Source: Marixanthomonas sp. SCSIO 43207 (GTDB lineage Bacteria; Bacteroidota; Bacteroidia; Flavobacteriales; Flavobacteriaceae). Taken from it: a DNA stretch of 64,000 bases. The translations under genes and the position numbers were made by a program. Under the pieces are notes generated by a model that saw only the letters and a list, made by a program, of their open reading frames with translations, was not told where the DNA came from and searched no databases. The stretch spans positions 2,612,501-2,676,500 of the forward strand of contig NZ_CP063203.1 in the NCBI RefSeq assembly GCF_019904255.1, given 5' to 3'. Position 1 is the stretch's first letter. Every line of letters begins with the position of its first letter. Positions 1 through 9,700 of the stretch are shown piece by piece.

Positions 1-131
1 TTTACTATATAGTAGAACTTTTCAGTAGTATCTGTTTTTTCTTCTTTATTCGGGGTTTTTACTTGTGCATATGATGCGTAGGTAAAACAAAATAAAAATA
101 TTATATAAAAAACTTTTGATATTTGATTCAT
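1..131 (-). CDS. Secreted protein of unknown function, 5' end only
   Basis: The reverse strand opens with an ATG at 131 and stays open to the window edge, giving 43 codons. The product begins with a clear Sec signal peptide: MNQISKV, then a hydrophobic run rich in Ile, Phe and Tyr, then the cleavage-like end SYA/Q. A Lys/Thr/Glu-rich start of the mature protein follows. Only the export signal can be read here, so the family is unknown. It is divergent from the M42 peptidase gene, and the 120-bp gap between them must carry both promoters. The reading frame is confident; the function is not known. Confidence 0.6.
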   Translation of the reverse strand, partial: MNQISKVFYIIFLFCFTYASYAQVKTPNKEEKTDTTEKFYYIV

Positions 132-192
132 ATACAAGTCTTTTTGGCTACATAATAGCGAAAACTATTCCAAAATTATACATTCTGAAACG

Positions 193-221
193 TTTGAGTT
201 AGTATTTAATTATTAATTTTG
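193..221 (+). promoter_or_regulatory. Bacteroidota-type promoter for the M42 peptidase gene
   Basis: TTTG at 193-196 is followed after 17 bp by TAATTTTG at 214-221. This fits the Bacteroidota -33/-7 pattern (TTTG, then TAnnTTTG). It would give a leader of roughly 25 nt before the ATG at 254. No start site has been mapped. Confidence 0.55.
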
Positions 222-253
222 ATTGTTTAATAAACATCAGTAAAAAAAAATTT

Positions 254-1339
254 ATGGCTAAATCTATTTTGAATAAAAAATCACTTTCATTTTTAAAAGA
301 CTATTTAAATAATGCAGCGCCTACAGGATATGAATGGGATGGGCAAAAATTATGGATGGACTATCTAAAACCGTATGTTGATGAGTTTATTACCGATACA
401 TACGGAAGTGCTGTAGGAGTAATTAATCCTGAAGCCAAATATAAAGTGGTTATTGAAGGTCATGCTGATGAAATTTCTTGGTATGTTAATTATATAAGTG
501 ACAATGGATTATTGTACGTAGTAAGAAATGGAGGAAGCGATCATCAAATTGCTCCTTCAAAAATTGTAAATATTCATACTAAAGATGGAATTGTAAAAGG
601 GGTTTTTGGTTGGCCAGCTATTCACACACGAAACAAATCTAAAGAAGAAGCTCCAAAACCTGACAACATATTTATAGACGTAGGTTGTAAAGATAAAGAA
701 GAAGTTGAAAAACTTGGTATACATGTAGGATGTGTTATTACATACCCTGATGAATTTCATATTTTAAATAAAGATAAGTTTGTTTGCCGAGCATTGGATA
801 ACAGAATGGGTGGGTTTATGATTGCCGAAGTTGCTCGTCTTTTACATGAAAATAAAAAGAAGCTACCGTTTGGTCTTTATATTACCAATTCGGTACAAGA
901 AGAAATAGGCTTGCGAGGTGCTCAAATGATTGCTGAACGTATAAAACCAGATGCAGCCATAGTCACAGACGTTACCCACGACACTACTACCCCAATGATC
1001 AATCAAAAAAAGCAAGGACACGCAGAAATAGGTGAAGGTCCCGTAATTGCATATGCTCCTGCTGTTCAACAAAAACTTAGGGATGTGATTATAGATACAG
1101 CAGAGAAAAAGAAAATTCCATTTCAAAGAGCAGCACTTTCTAGAGCCACAGGAACCGATACAGATGCTTTTGCTTATAGCAACATGGGTGTTGCCAGTTC
1201 ATTGATTTCACTTCCGTTGCGATATATGCATACTACTGTAGAGATGGTACATAGAAATGATGTAGAAAATGTGATTAAATTAATTTATGAATCGCTACTC
1301 CAATTAAAGGACGGTGACACTTTTAGTTATTTTGAGTAA
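254..1339 (+). CDS. M42 family metallopeptidase (aminopeptidase)
   Basis: This is a cytoplasmic di-metal aminopeptidase of the M42 (glutamyl aminopeptidase/cellulase M-like) family, 361 residues, the usual family length. The metal and catalytic motifs are in the expected order: GHADE at 69-73 (first metal ligand and catalytic Asp region), ALDNRMGG at 180-187 (bridging Asp), SVQEEIG at 213-219 (the Glu pair with the general base), VTDVTHD at 237-243, and the late His in RYMHTTVEM at 323-331. Such enzymes form large dodecameric shells that trim peptides from the N-terminus. The gene stands alone with its own promoter. No signal peptide is visible, so it should be intracellular. Substrate preference cannot be read from sequence. 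Confidence 0.93.
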   Translation: MAKSILNKKSLSFLKDYLNNAAPTGYEWDGQKLWMDYLKPYVDEFITDTYGSAVGVINPEAKYKVVIEGHADEISWYVNYISDNGLLYVVRNGGSDHQIAPSKIVNIHTKDGIVKGVFGWPAIHTRNKSKEEAPKPDNIFIDVGCKDKEEVEKLGIHVGCVITYPDEFHILNKDKFVCRALDNRMGGFMIAEVARLLHENKKKLPFGLYITNSVQEEIGLRGAQMIAERIKPDAAIVTDVTHDTTTPMINQKKQGHAEIGEGPVIAYAPAVQQKLRDVIIDTAEKKKIPFQRAALSRATGTDTDAFAYSNMGVASSLISLPLRYMHTTVEMVHRNDVENVIKLIYESLLQLKDGDTFSYFE

Positions 1340-1431
1340 ATAATTTATTAATCATAGCGTAACTTACCATATATTCTAAAAATTGTATGTTTGCTATACT
1401 TTAATTAAGTAACCTCACAATAAATTTCAAA

Positions 1432-2883
1432 ATGAAAAACATTTTTTATGCATGTATTTCTATGCTGTTTCTTTTCTCTTGCAGTGTAGATACAAATGAA
1501 TTGAACGAACAAGAAGAAAATTTGACTCAAACAATTGAGAAAAATCTTAATAGAGGAATGTATTATGGAATGTTCACTACCTTAAATTCAAAATATCGAG
1601 CTAAGGTAGAGATAAACATACCAAAAGTTTTCTTGAATGACTATACTAAAGTATCAAAACAGCAAATTCCGTATGCAAGAGTAGATTTGCAAAATGGAGA
1701 AACAGTTTTTGCTAAAGCTATTGCTTTACCAGAAGAAAAAACAGCTATTTCAAATTTACTTTTTAAAGGAGAAAATATTTCATTTTTATTTTCTGTTGAT
1801 AACAATGGATCAAACCCTACTATTTCTAGCGCTAAATACAAATCTTTAGATGCAGATATATTAGTTATTAAAGCAAATAGACGACCTAAAACAATCACAG
1901 GAACTTATGAGTGCTTAGATTGTGGTACCCATCCAAGTCTTGGAGAAGGTAAACAACAAACTTTTAATATTATGTTTCCTGACGGTGGGACCGGCAATGA
2001 AAATAATATTACAACGCAATTAAATCTTGGTGATAATGTATTTGTTTCAAATACAGGAAACTCTCAGTCAAATTGTGATGCTAATAACGGCAAAAATAAT
2101 TGTGATATTACAGGTACATCTGTTAATGGAAATGTAACGTGGACAGGTAACCATATATATCAAGACGATGCGAGTTGTAGTAGTGTAACAGGAACTTGGG
2201 ACTTTGATTCTAATTATGGACTTTTAAGCGGTACATTTGTAAGTGATGATGCAACCTGTAGACAAACTATCTTTAGTGAAGACTTTAACAGCTTTCAAGC
2301 TGCCGGCTTCACACCAAGCCCTGCAGTTGGTCAATTAGATTCCAATATTTATAAGGTAACTGGTTTTAGTGATGGCGATAGTGATTATGGAGACACAAAT
2401 ACATCAGGTGATTTAGCAAGAGGAAGCAGTGTTGGTGGAGTATCAGCTGGAGGGATTTATGCTTTTGAAACGTCTACAGGAGATTTTTCATTAGGTGTTC
2501 AACCTGGTGGAAGTGACTTTACACCTGGTACAATTGATATACGAGTTGAAAATAAAACCAATAGTTATTTATCTGAAATTTATTTGAATGGTGATTTATT
2601 TGTAAATAATGATCAAGAAAGAGGTAATTCAATTGATATATATTATAGTATTGACAATGTTAACTTTATACTTTTGACTGGTGGCACAAATTATGTTTCT
2701 CCTGGTCCAAGTGATGGAGATGGATTTCAGTTAGCTTTCTCCATAAATAAATTAATAGACCTTTCTTCAAACCCTATCGAGCCTTCAGAGTTTATATATT
2801 TTAGGTTAGAAAGTGATGACGTAAGCGGTAGTGGAGCACGCGATGAATTTTCAATTGATAATATTTTAGTTGAAGGTATTTAA
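1432..2883 (+). CDS. Lipoprotein of unknown function with Cys-rich centre and beta-rich C-terminus
   Basis: The 483-residue product has a lipoprotein signal (MKNIFYACISMLFLFSCS) with a lipobox Cys at position 17, so it should be membrane anchored. Residues about 55-150 look like a beta domain. A middle part (about 155-285) has several Cys, Gly and Asn residues in a C-x-x-C and CDANNGKNNCD-like setting, with alternating Thr and Gly typical of beta sandwiches. The C-terminal 190 residues begin with FSEDFNSF and end SIDNILVEGI, a pattern common in flavobacterial carbohydrate-binding or choice-of-anchor modules. No catalytic motif is recognised. The gene is followed by a strong terminator and has no operon partner. 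It is probably a surface or periplasmic binding protein, but this is inference. Confidence 0.7.
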   Translation: MKNIFYACISMLFLFSCSVDTNELNEQEENLTQTIEKNLNRGMYYGMFTTLNSKYRAKVEINIPKVFLNDYTKVSKQQIPYARVDLQNGETVFAKAIALPEEKTAISNLLFKGENISFLFSVDNNGSNPTISSAKYKSLDADILVIKANRRPKTITGTYECLDCGTHPSLGEGKQQTFNIMFPDGGTGNENNITTQLNLGDNVFVSNTGNSQSNCDANNGKNNCDITGTSVNGNVTWTGNHIYQDDASCSSVTGTWDFDSNYGLLSGTFVSDDATCRQTIFSEDFNSFQAAGFTPSPAVGQLDSNIYKVTGFSDGDSDYGDTNTSGDLARGSSVGGVSAGGIYAFETSTGDFSLGVQPGGSDFTPGTIDIRVENKTNSYLSEIYLNGDLFVNNDQERGNSIDIYYSIDNVNFILLTGGTNYVSPGPSDGDGFQLAFSINKLIDLSSNPIEPSEFIYFRLESDDVSGSGARDEFSIDNILVEGI

Positions 2884-2903
2884 AAAACTCTTTGCACACT
2901 CAT

Positions 2904-2939
2904 AAAAACCCGAGACCACTCTCGGGTTTTTATTTTTTC
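2904..2939 (+). terminator. Rho-independent terminator
   Basis: The stem AAAAACCCGAGA / TCTCGGGTTTTT with a short loop is followed by a T-rich tract. It lies 20 bp after the lipoprotein stop codon. Confidence 0.9.
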
Positions 2940-2988
2940 TTATAGTGTTACTTCTTTTACTATATTTATTGCCAAATCAAATTAGCCT

Positions 2989-4422
2989 TTGTTATTTAAC
3001 TCCTTTTTATTTGGGCTCTTTTTACCTATTGTCCTTCTCCTCTATTGGTCAATAGGCTTTAAACGTATTAAAACCCAAAACATACTTTTGCTCATCGCAA
3101 GTTATGTTTTTTATGGTTTGTGGGATTGGCGTTTTTTGCTACTTATTTTTTCAAGTTCTATAATAGATTACATTGCGGGTAACGCTATTTATGCAAATGA
3201 AAAAATATCTATTAAAAGGCTTTACTTACTATTTAGTATCGTTTGGAATCTAGGTGTTCTATTTGTATTTAAATACTACAATTTTTTTGCCGAAGGTTTT
3301 TCCAGTTTATTTCATCTAGACACACAAGGGTTTACTTATAACTCACTAGACATTTTGTTACCTGTTGGACTTAGTTTTTACACGTTTCAAACCATGAGTT
3401 ATAGTATTGATGTGTATAGAAAAAGAATAAAACCCACTAAAAATCTTCTTAATTTTTTGTGCTTTGTAAGTTTTTTTCCGCAATTAGTTGCAGGACCCAT
3501 TGAAAGAGCAAAATCTTTATTGCCTCAATTTTCAAAAGAGCGAACCTTTAAAAAGGCGTTACTTGTTGACGGCCTTCGGTTGATTCTTTGGGGCTTATTT
3601 ATGAAAATGGTTGTTGCAGATAATGCTGCAATTGGTGTGAATTCTATTTATTCAGAATCAAATCAATATGGTAGCTTATCATTATTATATGCGACAATAT
3701 TGTTCTTTTTTCAAATTTATGGAGACTTTGCAGGATATTCAAATATTGCTATAGGAACAGCAAAACTCTTTGGTTTTAAACTTAGCAAAAACTTCAACAT
3801 ACCATATTTATCCAGAAGTGTCGCCGAATTTTGGCAACGTTGGCACATTACACTTACCAAATGGTTTACAGATTATGTTTATGCACCACTTATAAAAAAC
3901 TGGAAAACCAATTACCTTTCTAGAACCGTAGCTCTTTTTATTACTATGACACTTATTGGTTTGTGGCACGGTGCAAATTGGACATTTATTTTTTTTGGTG
4001 TTTTTCAAGCTATAACCATTTCGGTAGAACGTATACCTATTACCGTAAAAGGTCAATCGTATAATATTAATTACTTTTTAACCAAAATGCCACTAGCTGT
4101 AACTATACTTTATAGCTTTACATTAATTTTAATTTCTTGTATTTTCTTTAGAGCTGAAAATTTTGAAATGGCATTAAACATTATACACAGAATTTTTTCA
4201 TGGATTCCTAGTTTAAACTTCTCTTCTGAAATTGGGCTTCGAGCTTTATTTATCCCATTATTGGTTATTATGGAAGTTTTAACTAGAAATAAAAATCACC
4301 CGTTTGAATTTCTTGAACAGAAATATAGCAGACCCATACGCTGGATTATCTATTACATATTTGTTTTTTTTATAATACGTTATGCAGGACCAAAAGAAGA
4401 GTTTATCTATTTTCAGTTTTAG
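2989..4422 (+). CDS. MBOAT family O-acyltransferase (AlgI-like)
   Basis: A 477-residue polytopic inner-membrane acyltransferase of the AlgI/DltB-type MBOAT family. It should move acetyl groups across the membrane for O-acetylation of a cell-surface polysaccharide. Visible motifs are VAGPIERAKSLLPQF at about 167-181, WQRWHITLTKWF at 282-293 with His286, and GLWHGANWTFIFFG at 324-337 with His327, the family's catalytic His. The start is a TTG at 2989, chosen because the MLFNSF beginning matches the conserved N-terminus of this family. It overlaps the next gene by 41 bp, so the two are probably co-translated, as AlgI-type transporters are with their SGNH/AlgJ-like partners. The acceptor polymer is not known. 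Confidence 0.93.
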   Translation: MLFNSFLFGLFLPIVLLLYWSIGFKRIKTQNILLLIASYVFYGLWDWRFLLLIFSSSIIDYIAGNAIYANEKISIKRLYLLFSIVWNLGVLFVFKYYNFFAEGFSSLFHLDTQGFTYNSLDILLPVGLSFYTFQTMSYSIDVYRKRIKPTKNLLNFLCFVSFFPQLVAGPIERAKSLLPQFSKERTFKKALLVDGLRLILWGLFMKMVVADNAAIGVNSIYSESNQYGSLSLLYATILFFFQIYGDFAGYSNIAIGTAKLFGFKLSKNFNIPYLSRSVAEFWQRWHITLTKWFTDYVYAPLIKNWKTNYLSRTVALFITMTLIGLWHGANWTFIFFGVFQAITISVERIPITVKGQSYNINYFLTKMPLAVTILYSFTLILISCIFFRAENFEMALNIIHRIFSWIPSLNFSSEIGLRALFIPLLVIMEVLTRNKNHPFEFLEQKYSRPIRWIIYYIFVFFIIRYAGPKEEFIYFQF

Positions 4423-5362
4423 TAAAAAACAACTTCGGTTTTTGCTAATGTGCGGCATTTTCTTTTTGCCCATAATAGCCCTATATATTATGGTTGAAAT
4501 GAAAGTTTTAGAAATTCCAAACCGTTTTTCTGTAATACGAGATTATATTAAAAAAAACGGCGATAAAATTGAAATAGCTGTTTTTGGTTCTTCTCAAATT
4601 CAGAACGGAATTAACCCCGAATTTTTAAACAAGCTTACTATCAACCTGGGGTCATTAGGCCAACACCATAATACAGACTTTACTTTATTAAAAGGACTTA
4701 AAAACCGTTTTCCCAACTTAAAAACAGTTGTATTTGAAGCCTCTTATGGTCATTTTGAAATACCTCACAACTCAAAATATTACTGGAAAAATTCTGTGTT
4801 TTTAAAATATTACCACGTTAATACCTTTGGTAGGCCGGTTACTCCAAAAGACAGTTTGCTGTTTATTTCACATCCCGGGAAATTTTCAAAAATTATTTCA
4901 GATCATTATCTTAAAACTGCTGAAATAAATAGGGTTAACCAATACGGTTTTGATACCTTAAATTTTGAGGGTAAATACAAAAAACAAAACTATGACAGTC
5001 TTTCAATCATTAAAAAACCAATAAAAATTTATAAAAGAGAAAGCCTAGAAACTTTTCACTATAACGCAAACTATTTTTATAACATGATTGATTACTGCAT
5101 TGAGCAAAAATTACAAGTAATCATTTTGAGCCCTCCTACTCAAAGTCACTATAATGTTTTAAGAAATAACTCAATTTTACAACGAAGAAATCGAGTATTA
5201 AGTCAAGTAAAAGAAACTCACAATAACATTCATTTATTAAACTTGGAAACCGATTTAAGCTTTACAATTAAAGATTTTAAAAACGAAAATCACTTAAATC
5301 CCAATGGCGCTAAAAAGCTTACTATAAAACTTGATAGCTTGATAAATACAATTGAAAAGTAA
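4382..5362 (+). CDS. SGNH-hydrolase-like membrane-anchored protein, MBOAT partner
   Basis: A 326-residue protein with one N-terminal membrane anchor (about 19-42) and an extracytoplasmic domain. The block IAVFGSSQIQNG places a nucleophile-like Ser in a GSSQ motif. Near the C-terminus NENHLNPNGAKKL supplies the His of a D/E-x-x-H block. Together these look like the first and last blocks of an SGNH/GDSL esterase fold. Partners of MBOAT proteins (AlgJ, AlgX, PatB, DltD-like) have this layout and complete transfer of the acetyl group onto the polymer. The 41-bp overlap with the MBOAT gene supports one transcript and one machine. The alternative is a DltD-like accessory protein without catalysis. 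The family is inferred from motifs. Confidence 0.75.
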   Translation: MQDQKKSLSIFSFSKKQLRFLLMCGIFFLPIIALYIMVEMKVLEIPNRFSVIRDYIKKNGDKIEIAVFGSSQIQNGINPEFLNKLTINLGSLGQHHNTDFTLLKGLKNRFPNLKTVVFEASYGHFEIPHNSKYYWKNSVFLKYYHVNTFGRPVTPKDSLLFISHPGKFSKIISDHYLKTAEINRVNQYGFDTLNFEGKYKKQNYDSLSIIKKPIKIYKRESLETFHYNANYFYNMIDYCIEQKLQVIILSPPTQSHYNVLRNNSILQRRNRVLSQVKETHNNIHLLNLETDLSFTIKDFKNENHLNPNGAKKLTIKLDSLINTIEK

Positions 5363-5430
5363 AAAATTTACGAAGCTGATTTTGGTTTAAATTTTAAAAA
5401 TTAAAAGATAAGTTGTTTCTTGCATCTTTT

Positions 5431-6711
5431 ATGAAGCAAACCTACTTTATACTTTTTTATTTAATCACCTTCAGTTTGTTAGCCCAACAAGCAGATACTC
5501 TTACAAGAAAGTCTCACTTTATTATTTCTCCAGAAGTATTAGTGGGAATAACAGCCGAAGCAAATAGCTATTTCCCTGACCATGGATTACAAACTCAAGG
5601 TATCGTTTCTTTTGGGTGGGAACACGATACCAATGCTCAAGAGTGGGCACAGCGATTAAAAGGTCCAAGGACGGGAATTTCCTTTGGATATACCAATTTT
5701 GGAAATTCAGAAAATCTAGGAAGTGCTTTTTCAATTTTACCTTTTATTGAATTCAATATATTTAAAAGTAAAAAAATAACCTTACAAGCGGCTACGGGTG
5801 CTTCTTACTTTACAAGAAAATACGATTCTATTTCAAACCCAAACAACGAAGCTGTTACAACAGATATTACTTGGTCCTTTAGATTGTTTGGTTACTATAG
5901 ATTGATTTCTACACCACATATTGATTGGCGAACCAGCATAGGATACGCCCATCACTCAAACGGTCATACTCGTTTGCCTAATCAAGGATTTAATTCATTT
6001 TTAATAGGAGTTTCAGCAGATATAAAAACTCCCCAAAAACCTTTTTTATACACAAATTCGGTAACACAAAACTACCCTTCTAGCAGATACGATTATTTTG
6101 CTCTACGTTCTGGATACGGTTTACAAGTTTTAGCAAAACCATTTAATGATAAAAAACCGGTGTATGTTTTTTCTGGTGAATATGGACGCGTTTTTAACAA
6201 TACCTATAAGCTAGGCGTAGGGATGTATTACCGTTTTTACCAACATTATTACGATTATATTCAAGAGAATGAATCGTTGGTTCAAGAAGGGCGTGAATTT
6301 AACTCATTTAGAGACAACCCAACTTGGAGTGCAAGTAATTTGGGCGTTTTTGCTACTGGTGAAGTGTTGTTAAATCACTTTGGAATAAACTTACAACTAG
6401 GATTAAATCTTCATAAACCGGCTTATAAAATTGATTGGCGCATCAACCAAGGGTGGTCTTATGTTCCTGCTGAAATACCTGAAAACAGTTCTATTGTCCT
6501 AGGTGAATTTGATACAAAATTTAAACTAAAAAAATTAATTTCTTCTCGTTTAGGGCTTAAATATTATTTTATTGGTACTCGTAAAGCTCCTAAAAACAAT
6601 TTTTTTATTGGCGCTCATATTAATTCAAATTTAGGGCAAGCAGATTTTACTGAAATAAGTTTTGGGTATGTGCATTCTTTCAAAAAGAAAAAACCGCTTC
6701 TAACTGAATAG
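5431..6711 (+). CDS. Outer-membrane beta-barrel, PagL-like lipid A deacylase / acyloxyacyl hydrolase
   Basis: The protein of about 426 residues starts at ATG 5431 (an in-frame TTG 18 bp upstream is less likely) with a signal peptide ending LLAQ. The sequence then alternates in the manner of a beta barrel. The motif GYAHHSNGHTRLPNQGFN (roughly residues 170-190) matches the His-Ser-Asn active-site block of PagL-family 3-O-deacylases, with the G-x-N that follows. PagL is about 170 residues, so this protein has a long extra C-terminal half (from about 200) that repeats the barrel pattern; flavobacterial homologues are often this long. It follows the O-acetylation pair, so the three genes may modify the cell envelope. 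Enzyme activity is inferred from the motif. Confidence 0.75.
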   Translation: MKQTYFILFYLITFSLLAQQADTLTRKSHFIISPEVLVGITAEANSYFPDHGLQTQGIVSFGWEHDTNAQEWAQRLKGPRTGISFGYTNFGNSENLGSAFSILPFIEFNIFKSKKITLQAATGASYFTRKYDSISNPNNEAVTTDITWSFRLFGYYRLISTPHIDWRTSIGYAHHSNGHTRLPNQGFNSFLIGVSADIKTPQKPFLYTNSVTQNYPSSRYDYFALRSGYGLQVLAKPFNDKKPVYVFSGEYGRVFNNTYKLGVGMYYRFYQHYYDYIQENESLVQEGREFNSFRDNPTWSASNLGVFATGEVLLNHFGINLQLGLNLHKPAYKIDWRINQGWSYVPAEIPENSSIVLGEFDTKFKLKKLISSRLGLKYYFIGTRKAPKNNFFIGAHINSNLGQADFTEISFGYVHSFKKKKPLLTE

Positions 6712-6726
6712 AAACGGTTTTTAAAA
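6688..6726. terminator. Bidirectional terminator between convergent genes
   Basis: AAAAAACCG at 6688-6696 pairs with CGGTTTTTaaaa at 6715-6726 across an 18-nt loop that contains the stop codon of the PagL-like gene. T runs lie on both sides, so it can serve this gene and the converging giant gene. Confidence 0.65.
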
Positions 6727-6747
6727 CAAAATGAACTATAGCTATTA

Positions 6748-9700
6748 TTAATTTGCTAAAATTAAACGGTGCGTTGATGTTACTCCTTCTGAAGTTACAT
6801 TTATTATATAAACACCATTTGCCATTCCACGAAGGTTAAGATCTGTGGCTCCAAATGAGGTTGTAAGATTATTTACAATCTTTCCAGAACCTAATTCAAT
6901 AATAGTTATTTGAACGTTACTTCCAAACGCTTGTGGAATTTCTACAGTAGCTCTACCACTAGATGGGTTTGGGTAAATTACAATTCCGTTGGCTGTATCA
7001 CCTACATTCTCAATAGAAAGTAAAATATCTTGAGCTTCATAAGCTCCTATATCACGTATGTCATCAAAAACAGCTTGATCAATTTGATCATTAAATAAAT
7101 CTGCAGGATCACCTCCGTTGTAAGCTAAAGAACCTTCAAGTAATTGATGAGTATTGGTAATACCGCCATTATCTTGCAACGGACCAACCATAGGATCAAC
7201 TTCTTCAATATCATTCGTCTGTTCAGCAAAAGCGTTTTCATCATCTGTTCCAATTAAATTATAATCATTTGAAGTTAATACTCCTGAAACATCTTGGCCA
7301 TTTGCTGCTGTATTTAAAGCTACTAAAGTATTTTTAAGAAAAACTTCCGAAGCTCCGTTAATACCTCCTCCATTTGCCAATGCTTCATTCATTGCAATTG
7401 TTGTGGCATTAATATCAAAACTGTTTCCGTTGTTGTAAACTCCACCACCAGATCCATTAGCTGAATTACCAGAAATAGTACTTACCATTACGCTCACATC
7501 ACCACCAGTAGTGTTATGAATACCACCACCAGAACTAGTTGCTCCAGAAGCGATGTTATTTGAAACGGTAGACATTCTTACTTCTAGCATACCACCGTTA
7601 TTAAAAATACCGGCTCCGCCATCATCCATCGCAGTACCAAAAGTGCTATTTGAGTCTATTGTAGTAGTTTCAACAACCATCATAGTTCCGCTTTGATTCC
7701 ATAATCCGCCACCTTCTTGAGCAGCTTCGTTACCTGTAACAATACTTTCTGAAATAGTAATTAACCCGCTATTTCCTGATACGTGCAGACCACCACCGTT
7801 ACCTGGTGCTGCGGTTCCTGCTGTTCCATTTACATCGTTGTTTGTCATTTCAGAAGAAGTGAAAGTCAAGGTACCGTCAATTAATTCAATAGCTCCACCT
7901 GCTCTATTTGCAGCATTTGAGTCTAGCGTTGCATCGGTAATTGTTACATCACCTGCGGTACTAAATACTCCACCACCTGAACCGGCAGCTCCTGTAGCCA
8001 TATTATTAATAATTGATGTTCCGTTTATAATTGTAAGTGTACCTCCGTTATTAAATACACCTCCACCGCCATTATCGGCAGCAGCTCCTTCAGCAGTGTT
8101 ACCATCGATGGTTGTTCCATCGATTGTCATAACTCCAGATCCATTCCAATATGCTCCACCTTCAGCAGATGCTGTGTTTCCACTTGCCATTCCGCCTGTG
8201 ATGTTTGAGTCTCCAGGGCCTGTTATGTGCAATCCACCTCCATTACCCGGTGCAGATGCAGTGCTGTTGTTCATAAAGTTAACATTTTCTAAAGTCAACA
8301 TATTTCCGGCAATTGAATTATCTTCAATACCTCCTCCGGCTCTCATGGAAGTGTTTCCACTTAATTCAGAATCGGTTACGGTTAACATACCTTGATTATT
8401 CAAGATTCCTCCACCGGATCCAGATGCTCCGTCAGCAACATTGTTACTTACCGTTGCATTCAATACAGATAGCGTTCCACCTTCATTGAAGATTCCACCA
8501 CCACCTTGATCGGCATCGGCGCCACTTGCTGTGTTACCATCGATGGTTGTTCCGTCGATTGTCATAACTCCAGATCCATTCCAATATGCTCCACCTTCAG
8601 CAGATGCTGTGTTTCCACTTGCCATTCCGCCTGTGATGTTTGAGTCTCCAGGACCAGTTATGTGTAGTCCACCACCGTTACCCGGTGCAGACGCAGTGCT
8701 GTTGTTCATTAAATCAACATTTTCAAGTGTCAATACATTTCCAGCAACTGAATTATCTTCTATCGCACCACCAGCTCTCATTGAAGTGTTTCCACTCAAT
8801 TCAGAATCGGTTACGGTAAGTGTTCCTTGATTATTCAAGATTCCTCCACCGGATCCAGATGCTCCGTCAGCAACATTGTTACTTACCGTTGCATTCAATA
8901 CAGATAGCGTTCCACCTTCGTTGAAGATTCCACCACCACCTTGATCGGCATCGGCGCCACTTGCTGTATTACCATCGATGGTTGTTCCGTCGATTGTCAT
9001 AACTCCAGATCCATTCCAGTAGGCTCCACCTTCAGCAGATGCTGTGTTTCCACTTGCCATTCCGCCTGTGATGTTTGAGTCTCCAGGGCCTGTTATGTGT
9101 AGTCCACCACCATTACCAGGTGCAGACGCTGTACTGTTATCCATTAAATCAACATTTTCAAGTGTCAATACATTTCCAGCAACTGAATTATCTTCTATCG
9201 CACCACCAGCTCTCATTGAAGTGTTTCCACTCAATTCAGAATCGGTTACGGTTAACATACCTTGATTATTCAAGATTCCTCCACCGGATCCAGATGCTCC
9301 GTCAGCAACATTGTTACTTACCGTTGCATTCAATACAGATAGGGTTCCACCTTCGTTGAAGATTCCACCTCCACCTTGATCGGCATCGGCTCCGCTTGCT
9401 GTGTTGCCATCGATGGTTGTTCCGTCAATTGTCATTTCTCCAGATCCATTCCAAAGACCACCACCTTCAGCAGATGCAACGTTTCCATTTACTGTTCCGT
9501 TGGTTATCATAGCAGTACCAGGACCTGTGATATGTAGTCCACCACCATTACCGGGTGCGTTTCCTACTTCATTGTTATCTAAAGTAACATTAAACAGCGT
9601 TATGCTTCCTGCAGTTACTGAAGAATTATCTTCAATTCCTCCTCCGGCTCTATTTGCCGAGTTATTAGAAATTATCGTGTTATTTACAGTTACGGACCCT

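Noticed and set aside
8101-9405. CRISPR-like regular repetition
   Set aside because: The period is 435 bp and lies inside an open reading frame, with no short repeat-spacer pattern and no cas genes.
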